This document shows positions 17,945 through 27,066 of a DNA stretch of 64,000 bases, in pieces. Positions within the stretch are counted from its first letter, which is position 1; every line of letters starts with the position of its first letter. Both the position numbers and the translations under genes were made by a program. This DNA is from Chloroflexota bacterium (GTDB lineage Bacteria; Chloroflexota; Dehalococcoidia; Lucifugimonadales; Lucifugimonadaceae), in contig PAXI01000002.1 of the NCBI GenBank assembly GCA_002714425.1, positions 8,496-72,495 on the forward strand, given 5' to 3'. The notes below the pieces were generated by a model, which worked only from the letters and a program-made list of their open reading frames with translations, was not told where the DNA came from and ran no database searches.

Positions 17945-18325
17945 ATGGTCACAAATAACAATATTATTACTTTTACAGATGCAGCTAAATCTAAAATTGA
18001 AGAAGTTTTGAAAGAGCAAGCAACTGAAAATCACTATTTAAGGATAGCAGTCAACAATAACCCAATGGGTGGAGTGGAATATGTTTTTGGTCTAGAAGAA
18101 AAACCAAACGATTTAGACAATATTATTGAAGAACCTGTAAGAACATTAATAGATAAGGAAAGTGCACCATTAGTTGAAGGTTCTAGTATTGATTTTGTAG
18201 AGGGATTTGAAAGGTCCGGCTTTGTAATATCAAATCCAAACTTCCAGCAAGAAGGCTGTGGATGTGGCAATGGCGGAGGCGGTTGTGGCAGCGGTGGCGG
18301 TGGTGGCGGTGGCTGCGGTCACTAA
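17945..18325 (+). CDS. HesB/IscA-like A-type Fe-S carrier homologue with Cys/Gly-rich tail
   Basis: The 126-residue product shows the A-type carrier fold: FTDAAKSKIEEVL, YLRIAV, a central strand pair and FVISNPNF. Normal members hold iron through three cysteines, one in the GGGCSG motif and two in a C-terminal CGCG. Here the first is replaced (VNNNPMGGVEY, Met41 at that place) while Cys105 and Cys107 remain in GCGCG and are followed by a glycine-run tail with Cys114 and Cys124 and a final His. The tail could take over cluster or metal binding; that is inference. A ferredoxin gene follows about 120 bases downstream, suggesting joint Fe-S function. Confidence 0.8.
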   Translation: MVTNNNIITFTDAAKSKIEEVLKEQATENHYLRIAVNNNPMGGVEYVFGLEEKPNDLDNIIEEPVRTLIDKESAPLVEGSSIDFVEGFERSGFVISNPNFQQEGCGCGNGGGGCGSGGGGGGGCGH

Positions 18326-18364
18326 AGTTTAACTAGTTTATTTTCATTTCACAGTTAATTTGTA

Positions 18365-18392
18365 TTGATATCTATCTAAAAAAAATTATATT
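18365..18392 (+). promoter_or_regulatory. Candidate sigma-70-type promoter for the ferredoxin gene
   Basis: TTGATA (18365-18370) and TATATT (18387-18392) are separated by 16 bases, about 57 bases before the ferredoxin start. In such A+T-rich DNA this is only suggestive. Confidence 0.38.
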
Positions 18393-18448
18393 ATAGTTTA
18401 TAATTGTAAATTAGATTAGAAAAAAATTAAATTTACTTGGAGGTAAAT

Positions 18449-18715
18449 TTGACGTTTATAATAGGTAAAGCATGTGTGGGAGTCATGGATGGAGCTTGTG
18501 TTGAGGTTTGTCCTGTAGACTGTATTTATTCTAAGCCTGGAGACACTCAATTATTCATAAATCCCGATGAATGCATTGATTGTGCTGCATGTGAACCAGT
18601 TTGCCCAGAAAATGCAATTACCTCAGAAGATGATGTCCCAGAAGATCAGCAAGAATTTATAAAATTAAATTATGAATATGACTACGATTCTTCTGAACCA
18701 GGTGCAAATGCATAA
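18449..18715 (+). CDS. Ferredoxin, 7Fe/8Fe type
   Basis: Small electron carrier of 88 residues. Two cysteine clusters are visible: CVGVMDGACVEVCPVDC with the spacing of a 3Fe-4S/4Fe-4S site, and CIDCAACEPVCP, a classic C-x2-C-x2-C-x3-CP site. The C-terminal tail is acidic. This arrangement matches FdxA-like ferredoxins of aerobic bacteria. A TTG twelve bases upstream is in frame, but GGAGG at 18439-18443 overlaps it and lies five bases before the TTG chosen here, so the later TTG is the likely start. Confidence 0.92.
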   Translation: MTFIIGKACVGVMDGACVEVCPVDCIYSKPGDTQLFINPDECIDCAACEPVCPENAITSEDDVPEDQQEFIKLNYEYDYDSSEPGANA

Positions 18716-18723
18716 AAATTATT

Positions 18724-19398
18724 ATGCAAAATGATTCAGATAAAATAATTTTAGATAATCCTAATATTTTTTGTACTCATTGTGGCGTTAAAAATAGCAA
18801 TGAAAATTACGGTTGTACTCGTTGCGGTGAAAAACTTATAAAAAAACTTGATGTTGAAAAAACTAGTCTTAATAAGATTGTTTGCAATAAATGTGAAAAA
18901 TTTGACTACGCGAATTCATTTTATTGTTGGTCTTGCGGCTGTGAATATTCATCTCAAAATAAAGAATTAATATCGCCCTCTTTATCCGAAGAGCCAAAAA
19001 TAAATGTAGTAAGTGAAAATTCAAATCAACCTATTCCTCCTGTATCTAAAACTAACAATTCTGGTGATAAAAAATCCGTTGTTCCAAAAGAGATAAAGGG
19101 ATGGAATTGGGCGGCATTTCTAATACCACCGCTTTGGGGTTTGTTCTCTGGAGTTCCATTGGCAATTCTAATGTTAGCTTTATATCTACCGATATTTTCT
19201 GATGGAATGAGAGTACTTGCACTAATTGGTTGTAGTTTATTTTTAGGCTTAAGAGGCAACGAACTTGCTTGGAGGGGGAAAAAGTGGAAATCGATTGAAC
19301 ATTTTAAGAATGTACAAAAAAAATGGCTCTCATGGGCTGTAGCATTGAATATATTATATATAATAATTATTCTTTATACCGGAAACCCATCTAATTAA
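18724..19398 (+). CDS. Double zinc-ribbon membrane protein
   Basis: The 224-residue protein starts with two zinc ribbons: CTHCG paired with CTRCG (about residues 17-34) and CNKC paired with CWSCG (about 54-72). A Ser/Pro-rich linker leads to a membrane domain (WNWAAFLIPPLWGLFSGVP, two hydrophobic segments near 140-175, and a last one near the C terminus), similar to DUF2628-type domains. Function unknown; the ribbons should face the cytosol. It begins eight bases after the ferredoxin stop and overlaps the oppositely oriented acetyltransferase gene by eight bases. Confidence 0.8.
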   Translation: MQNDSDKIILDNPNIFCTHCGVKNSNENYGCTRCGEKLIKKLDVEKTSLNKIVCNKCEKFDYANSFYCWSCGCEYSSQNKELISPSLSEEPKINVVSENSNQPIPPVSKTNNSGDKKSVVPKEIKGWNWAAFLIPPLWGLFSGVPLAILMLALYLPIFSDGMRVLALIGCSLFLGLRGNELAWRGKKWKSIEHFKNVQKKWLSWAVALNILYIIIILYTGNPSN

Positions 19399-20047
19399 GG
19401 CTTTCTATTTTATCGAGCAAATTCCATTTTTCTGAATGGATATTTATCAAATATAAAATTCTATTTTTATATTCCTCAGAGTTAATATCATTAGCGGTCA
19501 TTATAATCGCGTCTTCATTATTATTAGAGTAATAAAATTTTCTCATTCCAACCTTATGAAAACCATATTTTTCATATAAATCTATTGCCTGAAAGTTAGA
19601 TTTTCTAACCTCAAGGGACATAGACTTTCCTCCTTTATAAATGACATGATATAGGGCTTGAATTAATAACAACTCTCCAAGTCCTTTTCCTCGCTCAAAT
19701 TCTCTTACTCCAAAAGTTGAAATATATGACTCATGCTCATAGAACCATACTCCGATAAATCCAGATATAAAATCTGAGTTATGAGAATTTATAAATTTAA
19801 GAGAAAAAATATTTTTTAATTTTAGTAATTTTTTAATCAAACTAAAAATAAAGTTGTTTTTTTCAACAAGCTCTCTTACTAAAAGTATATGATATTTATT
19901 TTTATATTCGATTTCATTAATAAAAGATACAGAATTACTATCATCACTGAAAATTAGTTCTTCAAGTTTTGTAATCTCATTTGAATCATTTTTGTCAGCT
20001 ATCTTTATTTTGTAACTGTTTTTAGTATTTAAGAGAAAGTTTTTCAT
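19391..20047 (-). CDS. GNAT-family acetyltransferase, RimI-like
   Basis: The 218-residue protein holds a GNAT domain. The acetyl-CoA site is FERGKGLGELLLIQAL (motif R-G-x-G-x-G/A-like), preceded by the beta-4 strand STFGV and followed by SLEVRKSNFQAIDLYEKYGFHKVGMRKFYY, the RimI pattern in which the tyrosine acts as general acid. RimI acetylates the N terminus of S18; bacterial RimI-like proteins can be broader. Extra material (about residues 60-85 and the last 30) makes it longer than E. coli RimI (148). It is not next to tsaB here. Confidence 0.82.
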   Translation of the reverse strand: MKNFLLNTKNSYKIKIADKNDSNEITKLEELIFSDDSNSVSFINEIEYKNKYHILLVRELVEKNNFIFSLIKKLLKLKNIFSLKFINSHNSDFISGFIGVWFYEHESYISTFGVREFERGKGLGELLLIQALYHVIYKGGKSMSLEVRKSNFQAIDLYEKYGFHKVGMRKFYYSNNNEDAIIMTANDINSEEYKNRILYLINIHSEKWNLLDKIESLN

Positions 20048-20161
20048 AAAATCAAAAAATATTGTATTAAATTTTATTATATTTAATTTAATAATTTGTG
20101 TAAAAATTGATTTAAGTTCAAAAAATAAAAAAAATTATCAATACAAAGAAATTTATATTAA

Positions 20162-21985
20162 ATGATAGTTAAAAATCAAACTATTTCTGCAAGACCATTA
20201 CAAAATAATGATTCTTTCAAAGTTTTTTTTAGAATTATCAAAATGTCCCTAAAATATAAATGGCGACTATTTTTTGGGATATTTTCTATATTCATCTCAA
20301 GTGGATTTTCATTATACATTCCTCTATTACTTGGAGATGCAGTTGACGCAGCAAATAATTTACTTGGTGACAACTCGGAAATTTCTTCCATAAACGATTC
20401 AAGAAATCATCTATATTTTATATGTGTTTTATTACTTATTTCCTCAATCGGCAGAGGTACATCGGCAATGCTACATGTTTATTTGGGGGAATCAATAGGT
20501 CAGCATATTGGATATGAACTTCGAATGCTATATTATGAAAAACTCCAAAGACTTTCTTTTAGTTATCATGCAGGTGTACATACCGGGGACCTAATAACTC
20601 GTGGAATATTAGATGTTGAAGGTATAAGAATGTTTGTTCAAACAGCAATATTAAGACTAATTTTTCTAACAACATTAATTGGAACTGGAACTTTTCTTAT
20701 GATAAAAACAAACCCTACTTTAGGGTTGCTTAGCTTGAGTTTTGTTCCTTTTGTTGCATGGAAAGCTACTTCTGCAAGACTAAAACTTCGTTCAAACTGG
20801 TATGCGTTACAAGACAAGCTTTCAGCTTTAACAAAAACTATGGATGAAAACTTAGGAGGAATTAGAGTTGTAAGAGCATTTTCAGCAGAAGAATTTGAGA
20901 TGAAAAAATATAAAAAAGTTTCAGATGAAGCACTTGATTTATCAAATGAGCAAGTAGAAATTCGATCATCAAGTATATCATTAATCAGCACATCTTTTTT
21001 TATATCAATGGGAATTGTACTATTGGTCGGTGGACAAGAGGTTATTAATGGAAATATAACCCCAGGAGAATTAACTCAATTCCTAGCTTTCATGAGTATC
21101 CTATTAGATCCTGTCAGGCAAATAGGTTTGATGATAAATGGATTTGCAAGAGGTTCAGCATCGGGTGGTAGATTATTTGCAATATTAGATTTAGAACCCA
21201 ATATTCATGACGAAGTTGACTCAAGAGATATTCAAGTCAATAAAGGTAAACTTGAATTTCAAAATGTTAGTTTTACATATGAAGGAGATAATCACGAAAC
21301 AATCCATAATGTAAGTTTCAAAATTAACCAAGGTGAAACTCTCGGTATTGTTGGCCCACCTGGTAGTGGTAAGTCCACAATAGCCCACCTAATCCCTAGA
21401 TTTTATGATCCTACAGAAGGTTCAATACTAATTGATGATGAAGACATTAAAAATTTCACCCTTGAATCTCTAAGGCATGCAGTCTGTGTTGTTGAACAAG
21501 ACACGTTTATGTTTACAGCATCTATTGAACACAATATAGCTTATGGGAATCCATGGGCCCCTGATGACAGAATCGAAAAGTCAACACATCATGCCCAACT
21601 AGCAGAGTACATTGAAAGGTTACCAGAAAAATATAAAACTCTTGTTGGAGAAAGAGGAGTTTCTTTATCAGGGGGCCAGAGACAAAGACTTTCAATAGCC
21701 AGATCTGTAATGCTAGATCCTAATATTATTATTTTTGATGATTCAACTGCAGCTATAGATGCTGGAACTGAAAGAAAAATAAGAGAAGAATTGAAAAATT
21801 TAACTTCTAAGACAACAACTATTATTATCTCTCATAGACTAAGTTCGCTGATGCATGCCAATAAAATCTTATTTCTAGAAAAAGGTAGGGTAGTTGAGTC
21901 TGGAAATCATGATGAATTATTAGAAATAAATGGTCACTATAAAGATTTATATAATCTGCAAAACCAAAAAAGAGGTAAATTGTGA
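20162..21985 (+). CDS. ABC exporter half-transporter, subunit A (non-canonical Walker B)
   Basis: A type IV exporter subunit of 607 residues with six membrane helices (residues 30-330) fused to an ATPase domain. Motifs: Walker A GPPGSGKST, signature LSGGQRQR, H-loop ISHRLSS. Walker B reads IIIFDDSTAAID, so the catalytic glutamate is aspartate. In heterodimeric exporters such as BmrC/BmrD and TM287/288 one subunit has this kind of degenerate site. The second subunit overlaps by four bases, supporting an obligate heterodimer. Substrate (lipid, drug or peptide) cannot be told. Confidence 0.9.
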   Translation: MIVKNQTISARPLQNNDSFKVFFRIIKMSLKYKWRLFFGIFSIFISSGFSLYIPLLLGDAVDAANNLLGDNSEISSINDSRNHLYFICVLLLISSIGRGTSAMLHVYLGESIGQHIGYELRMLYYEKLQRLSFSYHAGVHTGDLITRGILDVEGIRMFVQTAILRLIFLTTLIGTGTFLMIKTNPTLGLLSLSFVPFVAWKATSARLKLRSNWYALQDKLSALTKTMDENLGGIRVVRAFSAEEFEMKKYKKVSDEALDLSNEQVEIRSSSISLISTSFFISMGIVLLVGGQEVINGNITPGELTQFLAFMSILLDPVRQIGLMINGFARGSASGGRLFAILDLEPNIHDEVDSRDIQVNKGKLEFQNVSFTYEGDNHETIHNVSFKINQGETLGIVGPPGSGKSTIAHLIPRFYDPTEGSILIDDEDIKNFTLESLRHAVCVVEQDTFMFTASIEHNIAYGNPWAPDDRIEKSTHHAQLAEYIERLPEKYKTLVGERGVSLSGGQRQRLSIARSVMLDPNIIIFDDSTAAIDAGTERKIREELKNLTSKTTTIIISHRLSSLMHANKILFLEKGRVVESGNHDELLEINGHYKDLYNLQNQKRGKL

Positions 21986-23868
21986 GTATAAAAAAATTTT
22001 CTGAAAGAAGTCATGAAATACCTCCTAAGGCATCAGTCGTTCTTGCATCTAATTTAGAAGAAGAGGTATTTAGCGAGGAATTTAAAGGCGACGTAATAAA
22101 AAGGTTTTTTAGTTATGTAAGACCATACAAAAAACAAATAATACCTGCCTTAATAGCAGTGATTATTTTCACCATCACTTCTATTTCCATACCTCTTATA
22201 ATTAAAAATGTTTTTGACTCTTCATTATCCGGTGAAAACAATAATATAAATCTATTATATTTATTTGTTGGTGGTTTTTTTCTTGCAATTATTTTTAATT
22301 TTATATCAAATTATCTTCAAGAATTATTAGTTGGTAAAGTTGCTGAACATGTCCTGTTTGATATGCGAACAGCTATGTACGAACATCTCCAAAGAGTATC
22401 TTTGTCATTTATGGATAAAACTGAAAGTGGTAAATTAATGTCAAGATTACAAGGCGATGTTGCTGCATTACAAGAATTTTTGCATACTGCAGTTTTTGCT
22501 ATTGGTGATTTTGTACTAATTATAGGTATTATCATAACTATGCTTTGGTTAGATTTTAGGTTAGGCCTTTTGACAATGATTGTTATACCAGCTCTACTTC
22601 TTATAAGGATAATATGGATCCCTTATGCAAGAAAAGCTTTTCTTAGGGCAAGAATTACTTCCTCAATTGTTAGTGGAGCATTAGCAGAAAATATAAACGG
22701 AGTAAGAGCAGTACAAGGTATGACTAGAGAATATGTAAATTATGATCTTTTTGATCTCAGAGCAAAAGAAAACCTAAGAGCAGCACTCAAAGCTTCAAAA
22801 ATTGGTGTAATCATGCTTCCAACTGTTGATTCCTTAAGCGGAATTGCTAGAGGTATAGTTGTGATCGTCGGTGGAATATTTGTTTTAAATGGACAAATTG
22901 AAACAGGAGTTATGGTTGCTTTTGTACTATTTATTCAGAGATTTTTTGACCCAATTAGAGCCTTAACTATGCATTACAATGTATTACAAAGAGCAATGGC
23001 GTCCGGAGAAAGAATATTTGAGGTCATTGATGTCCCTGTAGATATGACTGACAAGGAAGATTCTATCATTATGGATGAACTAGAACCTTCAATAGAATTT
23101 ATCAATGTAACCTTTGGATATCTACCTAATCAACCAGTTTTGAAAAATATTAATTTTAAGATTAATCCGGGAGAAACTATAGCTTTAGTAGGACCTACTG
23201 GATCAGGTAAAACTTCAACTACAGCACTAGTGCATCGTTTTTATGAGATTTGGGAAGGCCAAATTAATATCGGCGGAGTAAATATATCAGATATAAAATT
23301 AGAATCATTGGGGAAAAACGTTTCTATGGTTTTACAGGAACCATTTTTATTCTCTGGTAGTATTATTGATAATATAATTTACTCAACAAAAAATGTTTCA
23401 TACAAGCAGGTAATAGATGCAGCAAAGGCTGTAGGAGTTCACGATTACATAATGGAATTACCAGATAAGTATGAAACCCAGTTAGAACAAAGAGGAGAAA
23501 ACTTATCTATTGGGCAAAGACAATTAATTTCATTCGCAAGAGCACTAGTTAGAGATTCTAAAATCATAATACTAGATGAAGCAACTGCTAATATAGATTC
23601 TTACACTGAAATGCAAATTCAAAATGCGTTAAAAGTGCTATTAAGGGGTCGAACAGCTATGGTGATAGCTCATAGACTAGCAACAATAAGAGATGCAGAC
23701 AAAATCATAGTTCTTCAAAATGGAGAAATTATAGAGCAAGATACCCACGAAAACCTAATCAAAAATAAAGGTTTATACTACAGTTTATCATCACTTAACT
23801 ACTCATCTTTTGATGACATCCCAGAAGATCTAATAAAAAAAATCACAGATGAATCACCTGGAACTTAA
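21982..23868 (+). CDS. ABC exporter half-transporter, subunit B (canonical Walker B)
   Basis: Partner of the preceding subunit: 628 residues, an N-terminal cytosolic extension of about 50 residues, six membrane helices, and an ATPase domain with Walker A GPTGSGKTS, Walker B IIILDEATANID with the catalytic glutamate, and H-loop IAHRLAT. The signature is LSIGQRQL, departing from LSGGQ. The complementary changes in the two subunits mean one full and one degenerate ATP site in the dimer. The GTG start overlaps the stop of subunit A, which implies translational coupling. Confidence 0.9.
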   Translation: MSIKKFSERSHEIPPKASVVLASNLEEEVFSEEFKGDVIKRFFSYVRPYKKQIIPALIAVIIFTITSISIPLIIKNVFDSSLSGENNNINLLYLFVGGFFLAIIFNFISNYLQELLVGKVAEHVLFDMRTAMYEHLQRVSLSFMDKTESGKLMSRLQGDVAALQEFLHTAVFAIGDFVLIIGIIITMLWLDFRLGLLTMIVIPALLLIRIIWIPYARKAFLRARITSSIVSGALAENINGVRAVQGMTREYVNYDLFDLRAKENLRAALKASKIGVIMLPTVDSLSGIARGIVVIVGGIFVLNGQIETGVMVAFVLFIQRFFDPIRALTMHYNVLQRAMASGERIFEVIDVPVDMTDKEDSIIMDELEPSIEFINVTFGYLPNQPVLKNINFKINPGETIALVGPTGSGKTSTTALVHRFYEIWEGQINIGGVNISDIKLESLGKNVSMVLQEPFLFSGSIIDNIIYSTKNVSYKQVIDAAKAVGVHDYIMELPDKYETQLEQRGENLSIGQRQLISFARALVRDSKIIILDEATANIDSYTEMQIQNALKVLLRGRTAMVIAHRLATIRDADKIIVLQNGEIIEQDTHENLIKNKGLYYSLSSLNYSSFDDIPEDLIKKITDESPGT

Positions 23869-23885
23869 AACCTTGAAGTTGGAAA

Positions 23886-24962
23886 TTATTCAAAAAAGTT
23901 TTTTTGAATAGTGTTATTTTTAGGAGGAATTAAACCCAAATGATCGAAAGCGTCTTTAGTGCACTTTCTGCCTTGTGGCGTTCTTATGATGAAACCTATT
24001 TTTAATAAATAAGGTTCAACTACATCTTCTAAAGTTTGTTGATCTTCATTAATAGTCGCTGATAAGGCCTGGATTCCAGCAGGACCTCCAGCATAATTTT
24101 TTGATAAAGTTTCTAAATATACCCTATCTAATCTATCCAGACCTAATTTATCTATTCCTTCAATCTCAAGAGCTTCAGATGAAATATTTTGATCAATTTT
24201 TCCATCATATTTTACCTGTGAGTAATCTCTAACTCTTTTCAATAATCGATTTGATATTCTTGGGGTACCCCTAGATCTGTTAGCTATTTCATTAGCACCT
24301 TCTTCATTAATTTTCACATCTAAAATTTTTGATGACCGAATAACAACCTCTGAAAGTTCTTCTACAGAATAATAGTCTAAATGATAAGAAAGACCAAATC
24401 GTTCTCTCAAAGGAGCACTAAGCATACCCACTCTAGTTGTGGAACCAATAAGTGTAAATTGACTTAAGGGTAAATTAATAGTTTTAGCAAAAGCTCCAGA
24501 TCCTGTAACAAAATCAACTCGAAAATCTTCCATTGCAGAATAAAGGTATTCTTCAACACTTGTGGACAATCTATGTATTTCATCAATAAATAATATATCA
24601 CCATTTTTTAGATTAGACAGGAGTCCCACAACATCTGCTGGCCTTTCAAGAGCTGGGCCAGAAGTATGGAATAACTTTGTATCCATCTCATGAGCAATAA
24701 TATGAGCAATTGTTGTTTTACCTAGTCCTGGAGGACCATGAAAAATTGAATGATCAAGCGTATCTTTCCTATCTTTACTGGCCTTAACTGCTATGGATAT
24801 ACTTTCTACTACACTTTTTTGACCCACATAATCTGAAAACTTTTTAGGTCTTAAACTTTTTAATACTTTCTCATCATCTTGTTTATCAAGATTACTGTTA
24901 TTTGAGATATTTTTAGATTCAATAATTTTTTCTCTAGCATTATTTTCTTTATCAGTAGACAA
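23886..24962 (-). CDS. ruvB: Holliday junction helicase motor RuvB
   Basis: Hexameric AAA+ motor that drives branch migration with RuvA. Motifs: LRPKKFSDYVGQ, Walker A GPPGLGKTT, GPALERPADVVGLLSNL, Walker B ILFIDEIHRL, sensor/arginine finger region LIGSTTRVGMLSAPLRERFG, and a C-terminal winged helix (PYLLKIGFIIRTPQGR). A Lys/Asn-rich N-terminal extension of about 30 residues precedes the conserved part. TTG start with AAGG a few bases upstream. Last gene of ruvC-ruvA-ruvB. Confidence 0.97.
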   Translation of the reverse strand: MSTDKENNAREKIIESKNISNNSNLDKQDDEKVLKSLRPKKFSDYVGQKSVVESISIAVKASKDRKDTLDHSIFHGPPGLGKTTIAHIIAHEMDTKLFHTSGPALERPADVVGLLSNLKNGDILFIDEIHRLSTSVEEYLYSAMEDFRVDFVTGSGAFAKTINLPLSQFTLIGSTTRVGMLSAPLRERFGLSYHLDYYSVEELSEVVIRSSKILDVKINEEGANEIANRSRGTPRISNRLLKRVRDYSQVKYDGKIDQNISSEALEIEGIDKLGLDRLDRVYLETLSKNYAGGPAGIQALSATINEDQQTLEDVVEPYLLKIGFIIRTPQGRKCTKDAFDHLGLIPPKNNTIQKNFFE

Positions 24963-24973
24963 AATTCACCTTT

Positions 24974-25621
24974 TCATTTCGAAATATTAGACTTAAATAC
25001 TTCTCTGAGCAATTCTTGTAGATCGTTCTCGCACTCAGAGTTCCTAGATACCGCCTCCTGTATTTGACTTTGAGCTTCAGGCAACCTGTAACCTAAGCTA
25101 ACTAGTGCATCTACACCTTCTGAAACAACGGTGGGAGGTAAATTTTTACCTGATTGAAGAGTTACTTCATCATAATTTTCATTTTTATATAAGGCTGTTT
25201 GAGTAACCTTTCCCTTCAAAGTAGCAATAATTTTTTGAGCAGCTCTAGATCCAATACCAGGTAACTTTTGAAGAGATGCAACATCTTCAGTTTCAATTGC
25301 CAATGCAATATTAGAAGCAGCAAGAATTAATGCGTTAGCCGCCTTTAGAGGGCCTATCCCTTCCACTTGTATCAATTTTTCAAAAAAATCTTTTTCAGTA
25401 GGATGCCTAAAACCGACCAATATTGGCTTAGGTTGCCTTTCAGTAACATGATAGTATAATTCCAACTCAATTTGAGATCCTTTTTCAATATTATCTGATA
25501 CTAAAGATTGATAAACATATGCGGGAAGATTAATATCATATCCTACTCCGTTATTTTCTATAGTAACTACGGATGGATCTTGTGTAATTTTACGGACTGT
25601 ACCTGAAATAAAACTAATCAT
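24974..25621 (-). CDS. ruvA: Holliday junction DNA-binding protein RuvA
   Basis: Tetrameric junction-binding protein that targets RuvB. The 215 residues show the N-terminal OB domain (MISFISGTVRKI, LPAYVYQSL, ELYYHVTERQ), two helix-hairpin-helix motifs (VEGIGPLKAANALI and LPGIGSRAAQKIIATLKGKV), and the flexible C-terminal domain that contacts RuvB (VDALVSLGYRLPEAQ). It lies between ruvC and ruvB with gaps of 6 and 11 bases. Confidence 0.97.
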   Translation of the reverse strand: MISFISGTVRKITQDPSVVTIENNGVGYDINLPAYVYQSLVSDNIEKGSQIELELYYHVTERQPKPILVGFRHPTEKDFFEKLIQVEGIGPLKAANALILAASNIALAIETEDVASLQKLPGIGSRAAQKIIATLKGKVTQTALYKNENYDEVTLQSGKNLPPTVVSEGVDALVSLGYRLPEAQSQIQEAVSRNSECENDLQELLREVFKSNISK

Positions 25622-25627
25622 ATAAAT

Positions 25628-26110
25628 TTAAATTGATTTCTCTATCATCATACCATGACATATTGCAATAGAAAATGCATCAGCCATATGTTCATTTTTA
25701 ATTATATTAGGCTCTCCTAAACAATCAGAAACGGCAGCTTTTATTTGTTCTTTAGAAGCTCCACCAAACCCGGTTAGCATATTTTTAGCCTGAGTTGGCT
25801 GATAGTTAAAAACAGGTATATTAAATTGCCCAACTGCCACAATAGCAGCTCCTCTAGCATGACCTAATAAAATAGCCGTTTTAACAAATCTAGACCTTGA
25901 ATGTAATTCTTCAATAGCAACGCTATTTGGAGAGAATTCCATCATAATATCCTTAATTACAGAGTAAATAGAATATAATCTATTTTCTAAGGATTGATCA
26001 GATTTAGTTCTAATTACACCACCTTCTAAGGATTTGTAATTTCTATTTTTTACACTAATTAATCCATAGCCTGTATTTGTTAATCCAGGATCTATCCCAA
26101 GAATTTTCAA
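25628..26110 (-). CDS. ruvC: Holliday junction endonuclease RuvC
   Basis: Resolves Holliday junctions by paired nicks. From the chosen TTG the protein is 160 residues and starts MKILGIDPGLTNTG. Metal ligands are Asp7, Glu67 (AIEELH), His141 and Asp144 (HMADAF); a histidine at the third position is also known from Thermus RuvC. A TTG 18 bases upstream is in frame, but GGAG lies seven bases before the later TTG and homology starts there. First gene of the ruv operon. Confidence 0.95.
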   Translation of the reverse strand: MKILGIDPGLTNTGYGLISVKNRNYKSLEGGVIRTKSDQSLENRLYSIYSVIKDIMMEFSPNSVAIEELHSRSRFVKTAILLGHARGAAIVAVGQFNIPVFNYQPTQAKNMLTGFGGASKEQIKAAVSDCLGEPNIIKNEHMADAFSIAICHGMMIEKSI

Positions 26111-26210
26111 AACTTTACTCCAAAACAAAATTAATTAGTTTTATTTTACGATTATCCCATTATAAACTCTAAATTAATATGTCAAAAAATATTTGATTAT
26201 TGATAATTAA

Positions 26211-26714
26211 ATGCAAAATAAAAATAAATTTCATGTAAATCTTTCTAGCCTACTAAGAGGAAACATAGGCGATATAAAAAAAGTAACAATAAATGATGTT
26301 GAGCTATCAACTCATAATCAAACTTTCAATAACATAATCGCAAATATTAATTTTATACGAATAGATAAAAGTATCATTGCAAGAGGTGAAATCACAGCTA
26401 AAACCAAAATAATTTGCAGTAGATGCACTGATGAGACAGTTCAAATAATAAGTTCAAATTATGAAGAAGAATATATCCCACATAAATATGATATTATGGG
26501 ATTCGATAATCTGATAGACAATTATGATTACAATGATGACATTGACATACAAAGACTAGATAAAAGAAATTTTGTAGATCTCACATCATTATTTGAAAAT
26601 TCTCTATATTCTGAAATTTCTATAGCTCCAAAATGCAAAGAGCACTGCAAAGGAATATGTATAAATTGCATGAAAAATCTTAATTATGAAAAATGTTTGT
26701 GTAAAACTCCCTAA
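26211..26714 (+). CDS. YceD/DUF177 family protein
   Basis: Known members promote accumulation of 23S rRNA and are almost always next to rpmF, as here. The 167-residue protein has the domain pattern: IDKSIIARGEITAKTKIICSRC, acidic middle, and a C-terminal cysteine cluster (CKEHCKGICINC then CLC). The four to six cysteines suggest zinc binding. rpmF follows after about 115 bases that contain no other feature I can name. Confidence 0.88.
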   Translation: MQNKNKFHVNLSSLLRGNIGDIKKVTINDVELSTHNQTFNNIIANINFIRIDKSIIARGEITAKTKIICSRCTDETVQIISSNYEEEYIPHKYDIMGFDNLIDNYDYNDDIDIQRLDKRNFVDLTSLFENSLYSEISIAPKCKEHCKGICINCMKNLNYEKCLCKTP

Positions 26715-26828
26715 ATTCTAGTATGAATACACTTGCGAAAAGTATCTAAATAGGTGCAAAATTAACAAGTGTTTAAAAATATAATAAACTATATAATAAA
26801 ATCAAGAAGTAATTAAAAGAAAATAATA

Positions 26829-27053
26829 ATGCCTCCATTACCCAAAAAAAAACATACTCGAGCAAGAAAAGGTAACAGAAACGCGCACAATGCTGTGAGT
26901 TTGCCATCTATCGCCTTAAATTGCCCAAGATGCCCAACCACTCACGTACAGCCTCATAGAGCCTGCACACAATGTGGTTACTATAATGGTAGAATACTAC
27001 CTGGAAACTGGCCGGTTCAATTAGATGAAGAAGTAACTACGCAAACTACATAA
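26829..27053 (+). CDS. rpmF: Ribosomal protein L32
   Basis: Small zinc-binding protein of the large subunit, 74 residues. The N terminus MPPLPKKKHTRARKGNRNAHN and the knuckle CPRC ... CTQCGYYNGR are diagnostic; all four cysteines are present, so this is the zinc-binding form. The C-terminal 15 residues are acidic and threonine-rich. It opens a run into fatty-acid genes (fabD, acpP), as rpmF does in many bacteria, though plsX, fabH and fabG are not here. Confidence 0.95.
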   Translation: MPPLPKKKHTRARKGNRNAHNAVSLPSIALNCPRCPTTHVQPHRACTQCGYYNGRILPGNWPVQLDEEVTTQTT

Positions 27054-27066
27054 GAGTAATAATCCA

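Noticed and set aside
23880-23912. Perfect palindrome TATTCAAAAAA / TTTTTTGAATA at the ruvB stop as a terminator
   Set aside because: The stem is only A/T except one pair, lies inside the last ruvB codons, and lacks a T-run after the stem; likely a by-product of the codons at the C terminus.
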